Positions 43,076 to 52,611 of a DNA stretch of 64,000 bases are shown piece after piece. The DNA lies in NCBI RefSeq assembly GCF_002197845.1, contig NZ_NIDE01000008.1, forward strand, positions 372,001-436,000, written 5' to 3'. The translations under genes and the position numbers were made by a program. Position 1 is the stretch's first letter. Each line of letters begins with the position of its first letter. The notes below the pieces were generated by a model that saw only the letters and a list, made by a program, of their open reading frames with translations, was not told the DNA's origin and did no database searches. The stretch is from Fimbriiglobus ruber. Its GTDB lineage: Bacteria; Planctomycetota; Planctomycetia; Gemmatales; Gemmataceae.

Positions 43076-45181
43076 CTAATCCACGTACGCCCCAAAAATC
43101 CTCACGTTCATTTGGTTTAAACCGGTGTAATTCATTCCATTTGCGGTCACATCGCAGGTATCCACAAACAACCCGCCCTCAGGCTTGGGCCATTTCAAGA
43201 CGAGTTTACCGCCCGGCGATAGGGCCCACGTGGATTCGCCATCTTCTGTGTTGATCTTTCCGTTGGAATAAAATGAACTTACTCCGAATGGTCCGTTACC
43301 CGCCCGGTGTCTCCACCGTGCGACGATCTTCACCGTGCTCGTGCTGTTCAACTCGGCCCGCATGTTGCCCGCGCTCGGCTCGTCTTTCGAATTCGCCTTG
43401 TCGGCCAGGGCGTCGAACGCCGCTTTCAGCTTCGCATCGGCAGCGTTAATCTCGAAGAGGTAATCCTGCGTGTGCGGTCGCATGAGCTGGGACCACGGCA
43501 CCAAGCCTTTCTCGTTGAACCTCTTGCGTTCTACTTTGACTGTTTCGAGCACGGAGCCAGCAAGGGTGCGGGTCTCCTTATCGAAGCTCTGGGTCATCTT
43601 CGTCTCGGCGGCCTTGACTTCCTTCGCGTGGGTGGCACGTGCCGCTTGCCACGGGGATTTGTGTTCGACCGGGACCGGGGGCATCACTTTCGATATCGGG
43701 GCCGCCGGGCCGCGCGTTTGAAACACCCCGGCCGCCCAGAGGGCGAGTCCCCCGAAGAGCGGTACCACGGCGGCCATGCCCGCCCAGAGCCAGAGCAGCG
43801 AACTTCCCTCGGGCTTCTTGCCCCGTCCCTTTCGCCGGACCTCGTGGTCCGACACATCCGGGGCGCCGGCATCGCTCCATTGTGCGTCGAATTCTTTTGC
43901 GGGGGACGCCAAGACCTGCGTGGTGTCGGGGGCGACCGGCGTCGCCGTTGAAGTCGGTCTGACGAATTCCCCGGGGTAATGGACCGGTACGGGCGAACCG
44001 TTCAAGTTAACGGGCGTTGCTGCGGGAAGCGGGTAACCGTTCAAGTTAACAGGCGTTGCCGCGGGAAGCGGGTAACCGTACCCCACGACGTTCGGGACCA
44101 CCACCGGCGTCCCGCTCGGAGCCACGGGCGTCGTCGTCACCGGCGTCGGGGACGCATGACCGACCGTAGCTCCGTTGACTGCCTCGACGTTGATGTCTTC
44201 CTCGTCGGGAACGGGCACGCGGGCTACCGCTACCGGATCGGGTTTCGGCTCGGGCACGGGAACCGAAAAGGTGGTCGGGGTAAGCACGTCGGACAGCAGG
44301 CGGACATCTTCCAGCCGGCCGCGACTCGCGTCCGCCAAGGCCCCGCACAGGCGGCGCAAGGTTTCGTCTTTGGACCGGCTCAGCTCCTCGATGAGCGGCG
44401 ACCGGCCCGGGTCGGCGAAGTCTTTTTGCTGGAATAAGACGTTCACGGAGTTGTCGTACCGCTTCCAAATCTCGTCGCCGTATACCACCATCCCGCGCAG
44501 TCCGGTCGCGATGGCAAGTAGGGAAAACCGGTCGGCCGCGGGGCCGTAGTAGCCGCTCGTCACGCGCTCCGGGTGCTGGTAATCGGGGTGACCGAATTCC
44601 TGCGGCGGATCCTTGTCCAGCGCGGGCACCCACATGCCGTCGTAGTCGACCAGCCGCACCGACAGTTTGCGGCCGTCGTTGTTGGGGATCAGCAGGATGT
44701 TGCCGTGCTGCAAGTCGCAGTGCCCGACGCTGCTGGCGTCCAGGCGGTCGCCCATTTTCGCCAGGATCTGAATCAGGTTCTGCAGCACGTCCGGCCGCGC
44801 GGTCATCGAACGGGCGAACTCGTTCAGGCGGATGCCGTCGACCCACTGCATCCGCACCAGCGGGTACCACTCGTCGTTCAGCCAGATGCCCTGTGATTGG
44901 TAGGCGAAATCGACCGTGAACGGCAGCTGGAGTTCGCTGAGGACGTCGTGGACCGCTTGATACCGCGGCTCCAGGTGGGCGATCGGCCGGGTAAAGCACT
45001 TGACGGCCGCTTTCTCCGTCCCGCAGGTAAAGCAATAGACGTCGGCGTTGGAGCCGGAGCGGGCGAGCGGGACGCCCTGGGAATCCGTCTCGGGCCGGCC
45101 GGCGGACAGGTCGGGATCGCGGAGACTGAATTGCGGGTTCTGGACCGCCTCGTTGATCTCCGCCGGCGTCGGCCAACTCAT
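43076..45181 (-). CDS. Membrane-anchored protein kinase of a TerY-P-like triad
   Basis: A 701-residue protein. Residues about 40-330 form an atypical protein kinase: SGSNADVYCF in place of the Gly-rich loop, Lys in AAVKCF, catalytic loop HCDLQHGNIL (His-x-Asp...Asn) and DYDG for DFG. A Pro/Val-rich linker with two copies of a 13-residue repeat (NGYPLPAATPVNL) leads to a membrane segment (LWLWAGMAAVVPLFGGLALWA, about 475-500). The outer C-terminal part has a helical region then a beta-rich end (STWALSPGGKLVLKWP). The gene follows PP2C and vWA genes (gap 19 bp; AGGAG before its ATG), the set known as the TerY-P triad, though known triad kinases are mostly soluble. Probable role: phosphorylation signalling with the phosphatase. 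Confidence 0.82.
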   Translation of the reverse strand: MSWPTPAEINEAVQNPQFSLRDPDLSAGRPETDSQGVPLARSGSNADVYCFTCGTEKAAVKCFTRPIAHLEPRYQAVHDVLSELQLPFTVDFAYQSQGIWLNDEWYPLVRMQWVDGIRLNEFARSMTARPDVLQNLIQILAKMGDRLDASSVGHCDLQHGNILLIPNNDGRKLSVRLVDYDGMWVPALDKDPPQEFGHPDYQHPERVTSGYYGPAADRFSLLAIATGLRGMVVYGDEIWKRYDNSVNVLFQQKDFADPGRSPLIEELSRSKDETLRRLCGALADASRGRLEDVRLLSDVLTPTTFSVPVPEPKPDPVAVARVPVPDEEDINVEAVNGATVGHASPTPVTTTPVAPSGTPVVVPNVVGYGYPLPAATPVNLNGYPLPAATPVNLNGSPVPVHYPGEFVRPTSTATPVAPDTTQVLASPAKEFDAQWSDAGAPDVSDHEVRRKGRGKKPEGSSLLWLWAGMAAVVPLFGGLALWAAGVFQTRGPAAPISKVMPPVPVEHKSPWQAARATHAKEVKAAETKMTQSFDKETRTLAGSVLETVKVERKRFNEKGLVPWSQLMRPHTQDYLFEINAADAKLKAAFDALADKANSKDEPSAGNMRAELNSTSTVKIVARWRHRAGNGPFGVSSFYSNGKINTEDGESTWALSPGGKLVLKWPKPEGGLFVDTCDVTANGMNYTGLNQMNVRIFGAYVD

Positions 45182-45200
45182 TCCCAGACTCCTTGGGCGT

Positions 45201-45953
45201 TCAGACGCGGATGGCCATCAGCGTCGTGTCGTCGTCTTTCAATTCGCCGGAAGCCCGCAGGTTCAACACGGCCCTGGCGTATTGCTCTTCGGCGCGGGGA
45301 GACTCGATCAGGCTCAGTAACCATTGACACGGGTTCTCGGCCGCTTCGAGCCGGGCGAGGAACCAGCACGCGAGCGCGTCGGTCATCAGAAAAAGGTGAT
45401 CCCCGGACCGCCAGTCGCCCGTGACCGCGCCCGTGGCACTCGCGCAGTCCCCGCCCCGCGAACCGAGCAGGGCGGGCGTATTGTTGAACTGGGAGGAGTG
45501 CGTGAGGGGCCACGCGGTCCGCAACCGCCCGCCGCGCATTTTGAACACGCAGACGTCGCCGGTCCCGACGGCGAACCAGTGCCCATTCTTCCGGTCGTCG
45601 ATCGACAGCGAGAGGCCGAGGAAGGCGGCGAACGCGCCTTGTTCGCGGCGCTCGGAGACGAACCACGGCACGTCCACCCCGTCGACGGCGGCGGACCAGT
45701 CGGCGCGGCGGACGGCCAGCCAGTCGGCGGTCAGTTTGGCCGCCCCCGCGTGTCCCGCGTGCGCGTAGCCTTCGACCAGCAGCCGCGCCCACAGGCCGGC
45801 GAACGCGCTTTGCGTCGCGCCGTCGGCCACGGCGAAACGGCCCTGGTCGGGGTTCGCCGCGACCGCGTCTTCGTTTTCGTCCGGCGCCGCCTCCGATTTG
45901 GGCGCCGTCAGGGTGCGCCAGAAGGGCGGCGTCCACGCACTTCGCGTACTCAC
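45201..45953 (-). CDS. PP2C-family protein phosphatase of the TerY-P-like triad
   Basis: A 250-residue PP2C-type phosphatase starting at GTG 45953, which overlaps the vWA stop (GTGA, 45950-45953). Metal-ligand motifs are recognisable: Glu/Asp in DENEDAVAAN, VADGATQSAF, a GDVCVFKMRGG core strand, LFLMTDALACW and DDDTTLMAIRV at the end. The motif-I Asp-Gly and late Asp-Asp agree with a metal-dependent Ser/Thr phosphatase. It is about the size of the stand-alone triad phosphatases and would oppose the kinase coded immediately downstream. Confidence 0.85.
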   Translation of the reverse strand: MSTRSAWTPPFWRTLTAPKSEAAPDENEDAVAANPDQGRFAVADGATQSAFAGLWARLLVEGYAHAGHAGAAKLTADWLAVRRADWSAAVDGVDVPWFVSERREQGAFAAFLGLSLSIDDRKNGHWFAVGTGDVCVFKMRGGRLRTAWPLTHSSQFNNTPALLGSRGGDCASATGAVTGDWRSGDHLFLMTDALACWFLARLEAAENPCQWLLSLIESPRAEEQYARAVLNLRASGELKDDDTTLMAIRV

Positions 45954-46795
45954 GGTTTCGGTCCGACCTGGGTCTGGGTACCGATGTCGAGAAACTGCAC
46001 GACGCCGGACAGGTCGGCATTGTAGCCGAAGCCCCGCGACCCCGCCGTGACGGGGAGCAGCAGCTGGCGGGCGAACGCGAGCATGGTCTCGGGCAGCGGG
46101 CTCGACATCCGGAACAACAGGCGGGCGAATTTGTCCCACGCCTCGTCCTCGACGGCCGGGTACTGAATCGTGCCCGTCGACTCGGCACTGATGTGCAAGT
46201 TGAATAGCAGCGTTTCGCCGTCGGACGACGCGACCTGGCAAAGTCGTTTCGCGTAGGGCCGCGGGTCGCCGTCGTTCGGGATGCCGTCGGTGATGTTCAG
46301 GACGATCGGCGGGTAGCAGTCCGGGTATTCGTTGACGAACATCCGGGCCATCCCTTCGGCCAACCGCAGGGCGGCGCACATGGGCGTCTTGCCGTCCGCG
46401 ACCGGGTCGACCCAGACGGGCCACTTGATCCGCCGCTCGACGAGTTGGCCGGTGGGGGCTTTCACCTGATCCACCGTCTCGACCATCCGCAAGGGGTGGG
46501 CGTTTAGCTCGGACACGCCGACCAGTGGTTTGCCGACCAGCGGGCCGGCGAGGGCCGGCCCGGCGTCCTGGCCGTACCGGACCATGCCGACGTAAAAGCG
46601 ATCCTTGAGGTTCCTGTTCGCGCTGACGGACTTCAGGCAGATGTTCCGCAGGACGCGGTTGACGGCGTCGGCCACGCCTTCCGCGAGCGTCTTCCCGGTC
46701 CCGTTCGGCGGCACCTTGCTCATCGAGCCGGACTGGTCCAGCAGGAAGATGAAGCAGGCGGGGGTGGTACTGGTGATCCGAACCGAGTAAGGCAT
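45950..46795 (-). CDS. von Willebrand factor A protein, TerY-like
   Basis: A 281-residue protein starting at ATG 46795 (GGGAG six bases before it). It is a single vWA domain with a full MIDAS site: FLLDQSGSMS near residue 20, Thr in GKTPMCAAL and Asp in LNITDGIPNDGD. No signal peptide or membrane segment is seen, so it should be cytoplasmic, as TerY is. First gene of the three-gene unit vWA-PP2C-kinase, with 4-base overlap to the phosphatase. TerY proteins are linked by genome context to tellurite-type stress systems; no terZABCD genes are in this window. Confidence 0.85.
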   Translation of the reverse strand: MPYSVRITSTTPACFIFLLDQSGSMSKVPPNGTGKTLAEGVADAVNRVLRNICLKSVSANRNLKDRFYVGMVRYGQDAGPALAGPLVGKPLVGVSELNAHPLRMVETVDQVKAPTGQLVERRIKWPVWVDPVADGKTPMCAALRLAEGMARMFVNEYPDCYPPIVLNITDGIPNDGDPRPYAKRLCQVASSDGETLLFNLHISAESTGTIQYPAVEDEAWDKFARLLFRMSSPLPETMLAFARQLLLPVTAGSRGFGYNADLSGVVQFLDIGTQTQVGPKP

Positions 46796-46898
46796 GGGCG
46801 GCTCCCGAACGATCGACACGGCCACGTTTTCAAACAGTTGGTACGAAATCCGATAACACATCTACACCGGATGGTCGGACACCGGGCGGACCGACGGA

Positions 46899-46973
46899 CT
46901 ACTTCCGGGCGAAGCCCGGGGACGCCGATAACGCGCCCGTCAAAATGGCGAGAACCGGCCAAATACGCAGCAT
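46899..46973 (-). CDS. Putative 24-residue signal-peptide-like small ORF
   Basis: ATG at 46973 is preceded by GGAG with a 7-base spacing and, further upstream, by TATACT at 47005-47010 on the minus strand. The product, MLRIWPVLAILTGALSASPG plus FARK, looks like a bare hydrophobic leader. It ends 104 bp before the triad start. It may be a leader peptide or chance. Confidence 0.3.
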   Translation of the reverse strand: MLRIWPVLAILTGALSASPGFARK

Positions 46974-47268
46974 GAAAGCACTCCGGGCTGAAGGGGAGAC
47001 CCGCAGTATAACGGAACCCGCGGCCAGTTTTGACAAAGAAAAATAGCGGGCGGGCGTTCGTGGGCTGCTCCGAATTTTTGTTATCTCACCGGGCCGCCCG
47101 TTCCAACTGACCCGCGGTTGTCTCCCATGTTCATACTGGGATTTTTGGAGATCACCGAAAAGTGGGGCCACAAAATCCGATGAAAAATTGATCCGGGCAA
47201 GGAGGGTAGTGACGGTCGGTTCCCGAAAGGGTACCATCGTTTCCGTCTCACTCCTGAGAGAGTTGCCC
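46974..47268. other. Divergent intergenic region between the triad and the giant kinase
   Basis: This gap must hold two divergent promoters. On the minus strand TATACT (47005-47010) is a good -10, but the nearest -35-like TTGTCA is 20 bp away. On the plus strand TTGACA (47030-47035) lacks a -10 at 17 bp. The kinase frame is open from 47188, but the sense part starts at 47269. Confidence 0.4.
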
Positions 47269-50200
47269 ATGTCCGCCCCGGACCCTCTTGAATCGCGCCC
47301 CACCGCCTCCTGGCCCGACCGCGTACCGGACCGGGTGATCGTGCCCGTCCCAGGGCCCGGACCGGCGCAAGTAGGCGCCGACGTTGATGAGAACCGCGAC
47401 ACGATCGGCATGCCGGTCGATCCCGACCCCGTCACCCGGACCCACAACGAGAATGACGCCCCGGCGGGCGATCCGGCCACCCGCACGAATTCCTTTCCGG
47501 CGACCAGCTCGTCCGTTCCCGACGGCGTGCCGGACATTCCTGGTTACGCGGTCGAGGCTGAGATTGCCCGGGGTGGGATGGGGGTGGTTTACCGGGCCCG
47601 GGACCAGCGTCTCAACCGCCCGGTCGCGATCAAGATGATCCTGGGCGGGAAGTACCACGACCCAGCCGCCCGGGTCCGGTTTCTGATCGAGGCCGAGGCG
47701 ATCGCCCAGCTCGACCACCCGAACGTGGTGAGCGTCTACGAATTCGGAACACACGACGATCTTCCCTTCTTCGCCCTGGAATACGTCGGCGGTGGAACCC
47801 TCGCGAGCAAACTGGCCCAGGACGGAAAGCCAGCACCACTAGCCGCGGCGGAACTGCTGGTGAAGTTGACCGACGGGATTCGGGAAGCACATGCCAAGGG
47901 GATTGTTCACCGGGACTTGAAGCCGTCGAACGTGCTACTGACCGCGACCGGAGAGCCCAAGATCGCGGATTTCGGCATCGCGAAGGTCGGGCAGTCGGAC
48001 ATGACGGCGACCGGGGCGGTCATGGGCACCCCGAGCTACATGAGCCCCGAGCAGGCAGGCGGGCGGACGCGGGAGGTCGGGACGCCGACCGACGTTTATG
48101 CACTCGGGGCCATTCTTTATGAAATGCTGACGGGCCGGCCGCCATTTCTGGGCGAATCGTCGATGGCGACGATCCAGCAGGTTCTGAACCAGGAACCAGC
48201 CCGGCCGCGGACCATCAACCCCGAGGTCTCCCGCGACCTCGAAACCATCTGCCTCAAATGTCTGGCGAAAGACCCCAAACAACGGTACGGATCGGCGTCG
48301 GAACTCGCTGCGGATCTGAAGGCGTTCGTGGCCGGGAAGCCCATTGCGGCCCGTCCGGTGGGCATCGTGGAACGCGCCTGGAAGTGGACCCGACGGCACC
48401 CAGCCAGAGCGATCGGGATGGCGGCCGGGATCTGCCTGGCGATTGGACTCGCGGTAGCGGGGTACGAAGTCCACAAGCAACGCGAAGCTGACCGGCAAGA
48501 AGTCAACGAACGGATGAACCGGAATGATGAGGCTGTGACCGCACTACTTGACCAGTGCGAGGCGGCGCTAAAGGACGGAGATGCAAGCCGAGCCAGCGTT
48601 GCCGTCGATGCAGCCGAGAGGCGGGCGGTCGAAGGAGGTGTGGACCACCTATCGGAGAGAATCGACGTACTCCGAGCCAATGTCGCTTTGTTAAAAGATT
48701 TGGATGCGGTAGACCGGTTTCGGTCAACCAGAAAAGGTCTGTTTGAAGAATCGAATAAAATCGTCGCAAGATATCGAGAAGCGCTAAAAAAATTCGGCGC
48801 CGATCCAAATGATGTCGCGCCCGAAGCGGCGTCGACAAAAGTGTCTGAGACCAAAGTCAAAGATCGGCTGGTGGTTGTCTTTGACTATCTTCTAGGCGAG
48901 GAAAAGAATAGCGAGGTTCTCGCGACATTAAAATTGATCGATCCTGACGCATTTCGCGATGCCGTTCGAGATGCGGTGCAGCAAGGAAACTCCCAAAAAA
49001 TTGATGAGTTGGCGAATCGTCCAGCCGCCCTCGATCAATCACCGGGCTTTACAATTTTTATGATCGAACGCATGTCTTCGGGCGAAGAGCGTCGGCGAGA
49101 ATTGTTTGAAGCAGTAGCTTGTAAGCGGCCGCGAGATTTAGGATTATTAATTGCCTCTGGTAGTGTAAATTTAGATGACGATGAATATTCGCCAGATGAG
49201 CAGCTGCGATGGTATCAGGCTGCGGCTTCTATAGTGCCTGAGAGTTCTCTAGCACATAAAATGTTGGCAGAAATACTCACACGAAAAGGCGATCGGAATG
49301 GCGCTATTATTCAGTTTCGAGAAGCAATTCGACTTGATCCACAAGATTGGACTAATCATTCCTCATTGTCAGAGCTTTTAAAAAGCAGTGGCGATGTGGC
49401 GGCATCAGAAACTGAGCGCAAAATGTCTAAAAAACTGGAAATGGATCAATATGGAAATAAGACGATATTAAAATTGTCAGATATTTATATGGATTATAGA
49501 CCTTGGGATATTGATAATGAGTATCTAGATGGTGTTATTAAAAATTTACATAAATTAATACACGACAATCCAGACAATGCAGTCGCTCAGAAAAATATGG
49601 GCAGAATAATGCATGCACTAGAAAATCAAGATGCTGCAATTGCTTCTTTCCATGCTGCAATAAAATCGGCGCCGAACGATGTAATTACGCGGGTTATGTT
49701 AGCTAGGGCACTTTCAAAAAAAGGATCACGAATCGAGGCGATTGCAGAATACGACGCTGCCATTTCCCTTGAACAAAAAGAGCTTTCACTCCGCATCGAA
49801 CTCGTAAAAGAATTGATGGCTTCTGCCAATAATTTGCGGGCCGTGATTGAGTTGCAAAAAATGGTCAAACTTGACCCGAAAGACGAAGGAGTACTAGAGA
49901 AGATCTTGGAAGTTGGAGGGGATTTAAGTTGGGCAACAAGTGCGTACCAAGAAGCCATACGATTAAATCCTAGTGAGCATTTGTGCCATCTACATTTGGC
50001 GACGATATTCGCCAAAAAGAATGATTACAAATCGGCTATTGCTGAATATCGAGAGGCAAATCGGCTTGGGCCGAGCAATGCTGATATTTGCATACAATTT
50101 GGGCAATCGCTTGAAAAGGGTGGCGATCGGCAAAGTGCGATTGCTCAGTATCGCAAGGCCGTTCAGCTAAATCCAGCTTTTTCGAAAATTCCAGAATTGA

Positions 50201-52155
50201 TGAAGAACAACAAAAGCAACTTAAATTGGATTATTGAAGAATACCAGAAAGCAATTTACGCGTCTCCAAGAAAAATAAAAATCCGATCAACATACGCGGA
50301 GATCCTTGAAGCCCAAGGAGAACTTGACCTTGCAATTAAAGAATATCAACAGATTGTCTCTTTTAACGTCTGGAATTCAACAATTAGGCTTAGACTAGCA
50401 AGCCTCTTATTAAAAAAGGGCGAGCTTGTTTGGGCAATCGCAGAATGCCGCGAGGCATATCGGTTGGATCCGGATGGAATATATCCACACACGGTCCGAT
50501 CCAGTATATATGATGCAATTATATCTAAGGCGGGCGAGCTAAACAAAAACGGCCACCGCAATGATGCAATAGTATTATATCGAGAGGCGATTCGGCTTGA
50601 TCCTACAATGTTCTTGCAAGAAGATTTGGTAAAAATTACAGAAAAACGAGATTGGGCTATTGAAGAATTCCGTAGATTAGTTCATGACCGCCTGTTGAAC
50701 ACTGATCTCGCATGGATAAATTTGGCTGGAGCATTGGAAGCAAACAATGAGCCGGATGGCGCTATTGCTGCGTATCGTGAAGCCATTCGACTACACCCGA
50801 ATGAAAGTTCAACACACAGTTTGCTTGCAAACTGCTTGAGTATTAAGGGCGATCAAGATAGGGCAATCGCCGAATATCGTGAAGCGATGCGACTTGATCC
50901 CAGAAATCGAAACTTTGGCCTAAGAGAGACTCTGGCTGAGTTGTTGAGGTCTAAAGGAGACAATTTGAAGTCACAAGGAGACAGAGGTGTGGCAATCGTA
51001 TATTATCGTGAAGCTATTCGACTTGATCCTTCTCGTTTTCTGCTAGATATCGATGAACACAAAGGCGATCTGAATTGGGCTGTCGAGGAATATCGCGAGC
51101 TCGTTCGCATCACACCAGACGACCATCGATCACGCATTAACTTCGCCATCATTTTGGCCGCCAAGGATGACCAAGCTGGAGCTATTGTTGAATACAAGCA
51201 GGCTATCCGGGTTGCTCCGAATGAAGGCTTCACTCACTATGAGTTCGCAAAATTCTTGGAGACAAAAGGTGATCAAGAAGGAGCGATTACCGAATGCCGG
51301 GAGGCTATTCGACTTAGTTCAAACGAGATTAAAGCCGATTTCTCCCGAACCCTGCTTTGCCGATTATTGAAGTCCAAGGGAGACAAATTGACGTCTGACG
51401 GCGACCTAAACAGCGTAATCGCCCTTTATCGAGAAGCCGTCAGAGTGGATGGCAAGGACAATTTAACCCACCAGAAATTGACACAACACTTGGAATCAAC
51501 AAGGGACTGGGGCGCGCTCCTAATTGTGTACCAAGAGACTATTCGACTGAATCCAAATGATATGGAGGCTAAAACCCAACTTACTCGTGCAGAGAAACTG
51601 CATCGCTTACAGAATAATCTCCCTGAGCTCTTGGCCGGTCACCAGAAATTAGCCACAGCGGCCGAGGCGTTAGAGTTCGCCCGACTATGTTCTCGAAGTT
51701 TTCCGCAACGGTATTCTGCTGCGTCGCGCTTTTACGAGCTTGCGTTTGTACGAGACCGCTCTCTTATGGCCGATCTTATCGCGGGCTATCGTTATGATGC
51801 GGCGCGATATGCAATGCTAGCCGCTAGCGGCGAGGGCTTTGATGCGCCATTCGGATCGTTCGACCAAAGAGCTTTGCGGGCCAAGGCACTAGCATGGCTC
51901 AAGGAAGACCTAGAAATTCTGAAGTTTAAAGCCGCCTCGTCCAACAAATCAGATAGACATCTGGCCGTCGCACAACTCACTCACTGGCTCGGGAACACTG
52001 ACCTGAATGAAACACGCCCTGGGATCAGGCGGGTGAAAATGACAATCGTAGAACGTCACTCCTGGGATACGCTGTGGAACGATGTCCGGGCTACTTTAAC
52101 AGTGGCGAAACAAGCACCGCCCTTGGAGGTCGCTCCTCAGCCGCGGGTGAAGTGA
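47269..52155 (+). CDS. Giant Ser/Thr protein kinase with C-terminal TPR array
   Basis: A 1,628-residue protein from ATG 47269 (MSAPDPLESR). Residues about 90-355 are a Hanks-type kinase: ARGGMGVVYRARD, AIKMIL, HRDLKPSNVLL, ADFGIAKVG, GTPSYMSPEQAGG and DVYALGAILYEML. A membrane segment (IGMAAGICLAIGLAVAGY, about 383-402) follows, so the kinase is inside and the rest outside. The remaining 1,200 residues carry roughly 20 TPR-like units of the AIAEYREAIRLDP type. Base composition changes abruptly: the kinase part is very GC-rich, while from about 48700 the DNA is AT-rich (only 14 G or C in 49441-49500). The reading frame stays open and the repeat motifs are intact, so the gene seems functional. 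Confidence 0.88.
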   Translation: MSAPDPLESRPTASWPDRVPDRVIVPVPGPGPAQVGADVDENRDTIGMPVDPDPVTRTHNENDAPAGDPATRTNSFPATSSSVPDGVPDIPGYAVEAEIARGGMGVVYRARDQRLNRPVAIKMILGGKYHDPAARVRFLIEAEAIAQLDHPNVVSVYEFGTHDDLPFFALEYVGGGTLASKLAQDGKPAPLAAAELLVKLTDGIREAHAKGIVHRDLKPSNVLLTATGEPKIADFGIAKVGQSDMTATGAVMGTPSYMSPEQAGGRTREVGTPTDVYALGAILYEMLTGRPPFLGESSMATIQQVLNQEPARPRTINPEVSRDLETICLKCLAKDPKQRYGSASELAADLKAFVAGKPIAARPVGIVERAWKWTRRHPARAIGMAAGICLAIGLAVAGYEVHKQREADRQEVNERMNRNDEAVTALLDQCEAALKDGDASRASVAVDAAERRAVEGGVDHLSERIDVLRANVALLKDLDAVDRFRSTRKGLFEESNKIVARYREALKKFGADPNDVAPEAASTKVSETKVKDRLVVVFDYLLGEEKNSEVLATLKLIDPDAFRDAVRDAVQQGNSQKIDELANRPAALDQSPGFTIFMIERMSSGEERRRELFEAVACKRPRDLGLLIASGSVNLDDDEYSPDEQLRWYQAAASIVPESSLAHKMLAEILTRKGDRNGAIIQFREAIRLDPQDWTNHSSLSELLKSSGDVAASETERKMSKKLEMDQYGNKTILKLSDIYMDYRPWDIDNEYLDGVIKNLHKLIHDNPDNAVAQKNMGRIMHALENQDAAIASFHAAIKSAPNDVITRVMLARALSKKGSRIEAIAEYDAAISLEQKELSLRIELVKELMASANNLRAVIELQKMVKLDPKDEGVLEKILEVGGDLSWATSAYQEAIRLNPSEHLCHLHLATIFAKKNDYKSAIAEYREANRLGPSNADICIQFGQSLEKGGDRQSAIAQYRKAVQLNPAFSKIPELMKNNKSNLNWIIEEYQKAIYASPRKIKIRSTYAEILEAQGELDLAIKEYQQIVSFNVWNSTIRLRLASLLLKKGELVWAIAECREAYRLDPDGIYPHTVRSSIYDAIISKAGELNKNGHRNDAIVLYREAIRLDPTMFLQEDLVKITEKRDWAIEEFRRLVHDRLLNTDLAWINLAGALEANNEPDGAIAAYREAIRLHPNESSTHSLLANCLSIKGDQDRAIAEYREAMRLDPRNRNFGLRETLAELLRSKGDNLKSQGDRGVAIVYYREAIRLDPSRFLLDIDEHKGDLNWAVEEYRELVRITPDDHRSRINFAIILAAKDDQAGAIVEYKQAIRVAPNEGFTHYEFAKFLETKGDQEGAITECREAIRLSSNEIKADFSRTLLCRLLKSKGDKLTSDGDLNSVIALYREAVRVDGKDNLTHQKLTQHLESTRDWGALLIVYQETIRLNPNDMEAKTQLTRAEKLHRLQNNLPELLAGHQKLATAAEALEFARLCSRSFPQRYSAASRFYELAFVRDRSLMADLIAGYRYDAARYAMLAASGEGFDAPFGSFDQRALRAKALAWLKEDLEILKFKAASSNKSDRHLAVAQLTHWLGNTDLNETRPGIRRVKMTIVERHSWDTLWNDVRATLTVAKQAPPLEVAPQPRVK

Positions 52156-52514
52156 ACGGCGTGTCTTTACGCGGCCAAGACTGAGGCTATCACAAGTGCC
52201 TTTTTACGTCCCGATTTTCGCCGTCCACGCCGTCCCACACTCGTGTCCTTGTTCATGTTCTTTGCGGAAACACGATGCAAGGTGCGAAAAGCGCAGAAAT
52301 TCACCCCAGCACTCTCACGGTCCGAAGACTGCGCATTGGAGCTTGAAACTGGTGGTCTCGATCGAGCACAGACCCGATTCACTCGTCGGTTAATCTTTAG
52401 TCAAGGAGCAATTCTTTTGAGCCGTATACGGTGTGTCTGTTCGCTCGAGTCTTCTGCTATGAAATGAGACTTCATGCGGTCGCTTTGCGAAACAAGGCAG
52501 GCAAAGGTGGGTAT
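52156..52514. other. AT-richer intergenic region, no recognised gene
   Basis: This 359-bp stretch follows the kinase-TPR gene. A minus-strand frame (52167-52382) encodes a basic peptide with no known domain. Short TTACGCGGCCAA sequence at 52166-52177 also occurs at the 3' end of the transposase (37216-37227), but no further similarity extends from it. No RNA gene seen here. Confidence 0.4.
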
Positions 52515-52588
52515 AAAAAATTAGAGCGGACAGATCCGGCTGAAACGCTTGCTATAACAAGCTTTCGAGCCGATTCTGTCCGCTCTAA
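52515..52588 (-). terminator. Intrinsic terminator downstream of tRNA-Glu
   Basis: On the minus strand the inverted arms 52521-52541 and 52568-52588 (14-bp perfect base, then imperfect) form a long stem with a further inner stem, followed directly by six T. It lies 24 bp past the tRNA 3' end. Confidence 0.75.
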
Positions 52589-52611
52589 CTGCGCCCTGAA
52601 CCGACGCTCAA

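Noticed and set aside
52167-52382. Basic 71-residue minus-strand frame, considered as a transposase remnant because it ends like the IS transposase
   Set aside because: Only 12 bp are shared with the IS end and no other transposase motif is present.
48500-52611. The AT-rich region considered as a tRNA-integrated genomic island
   Set aside because: No integrase gene or second copy of the tRNA 3' end was seen; the composition break is inside one continuous gene.
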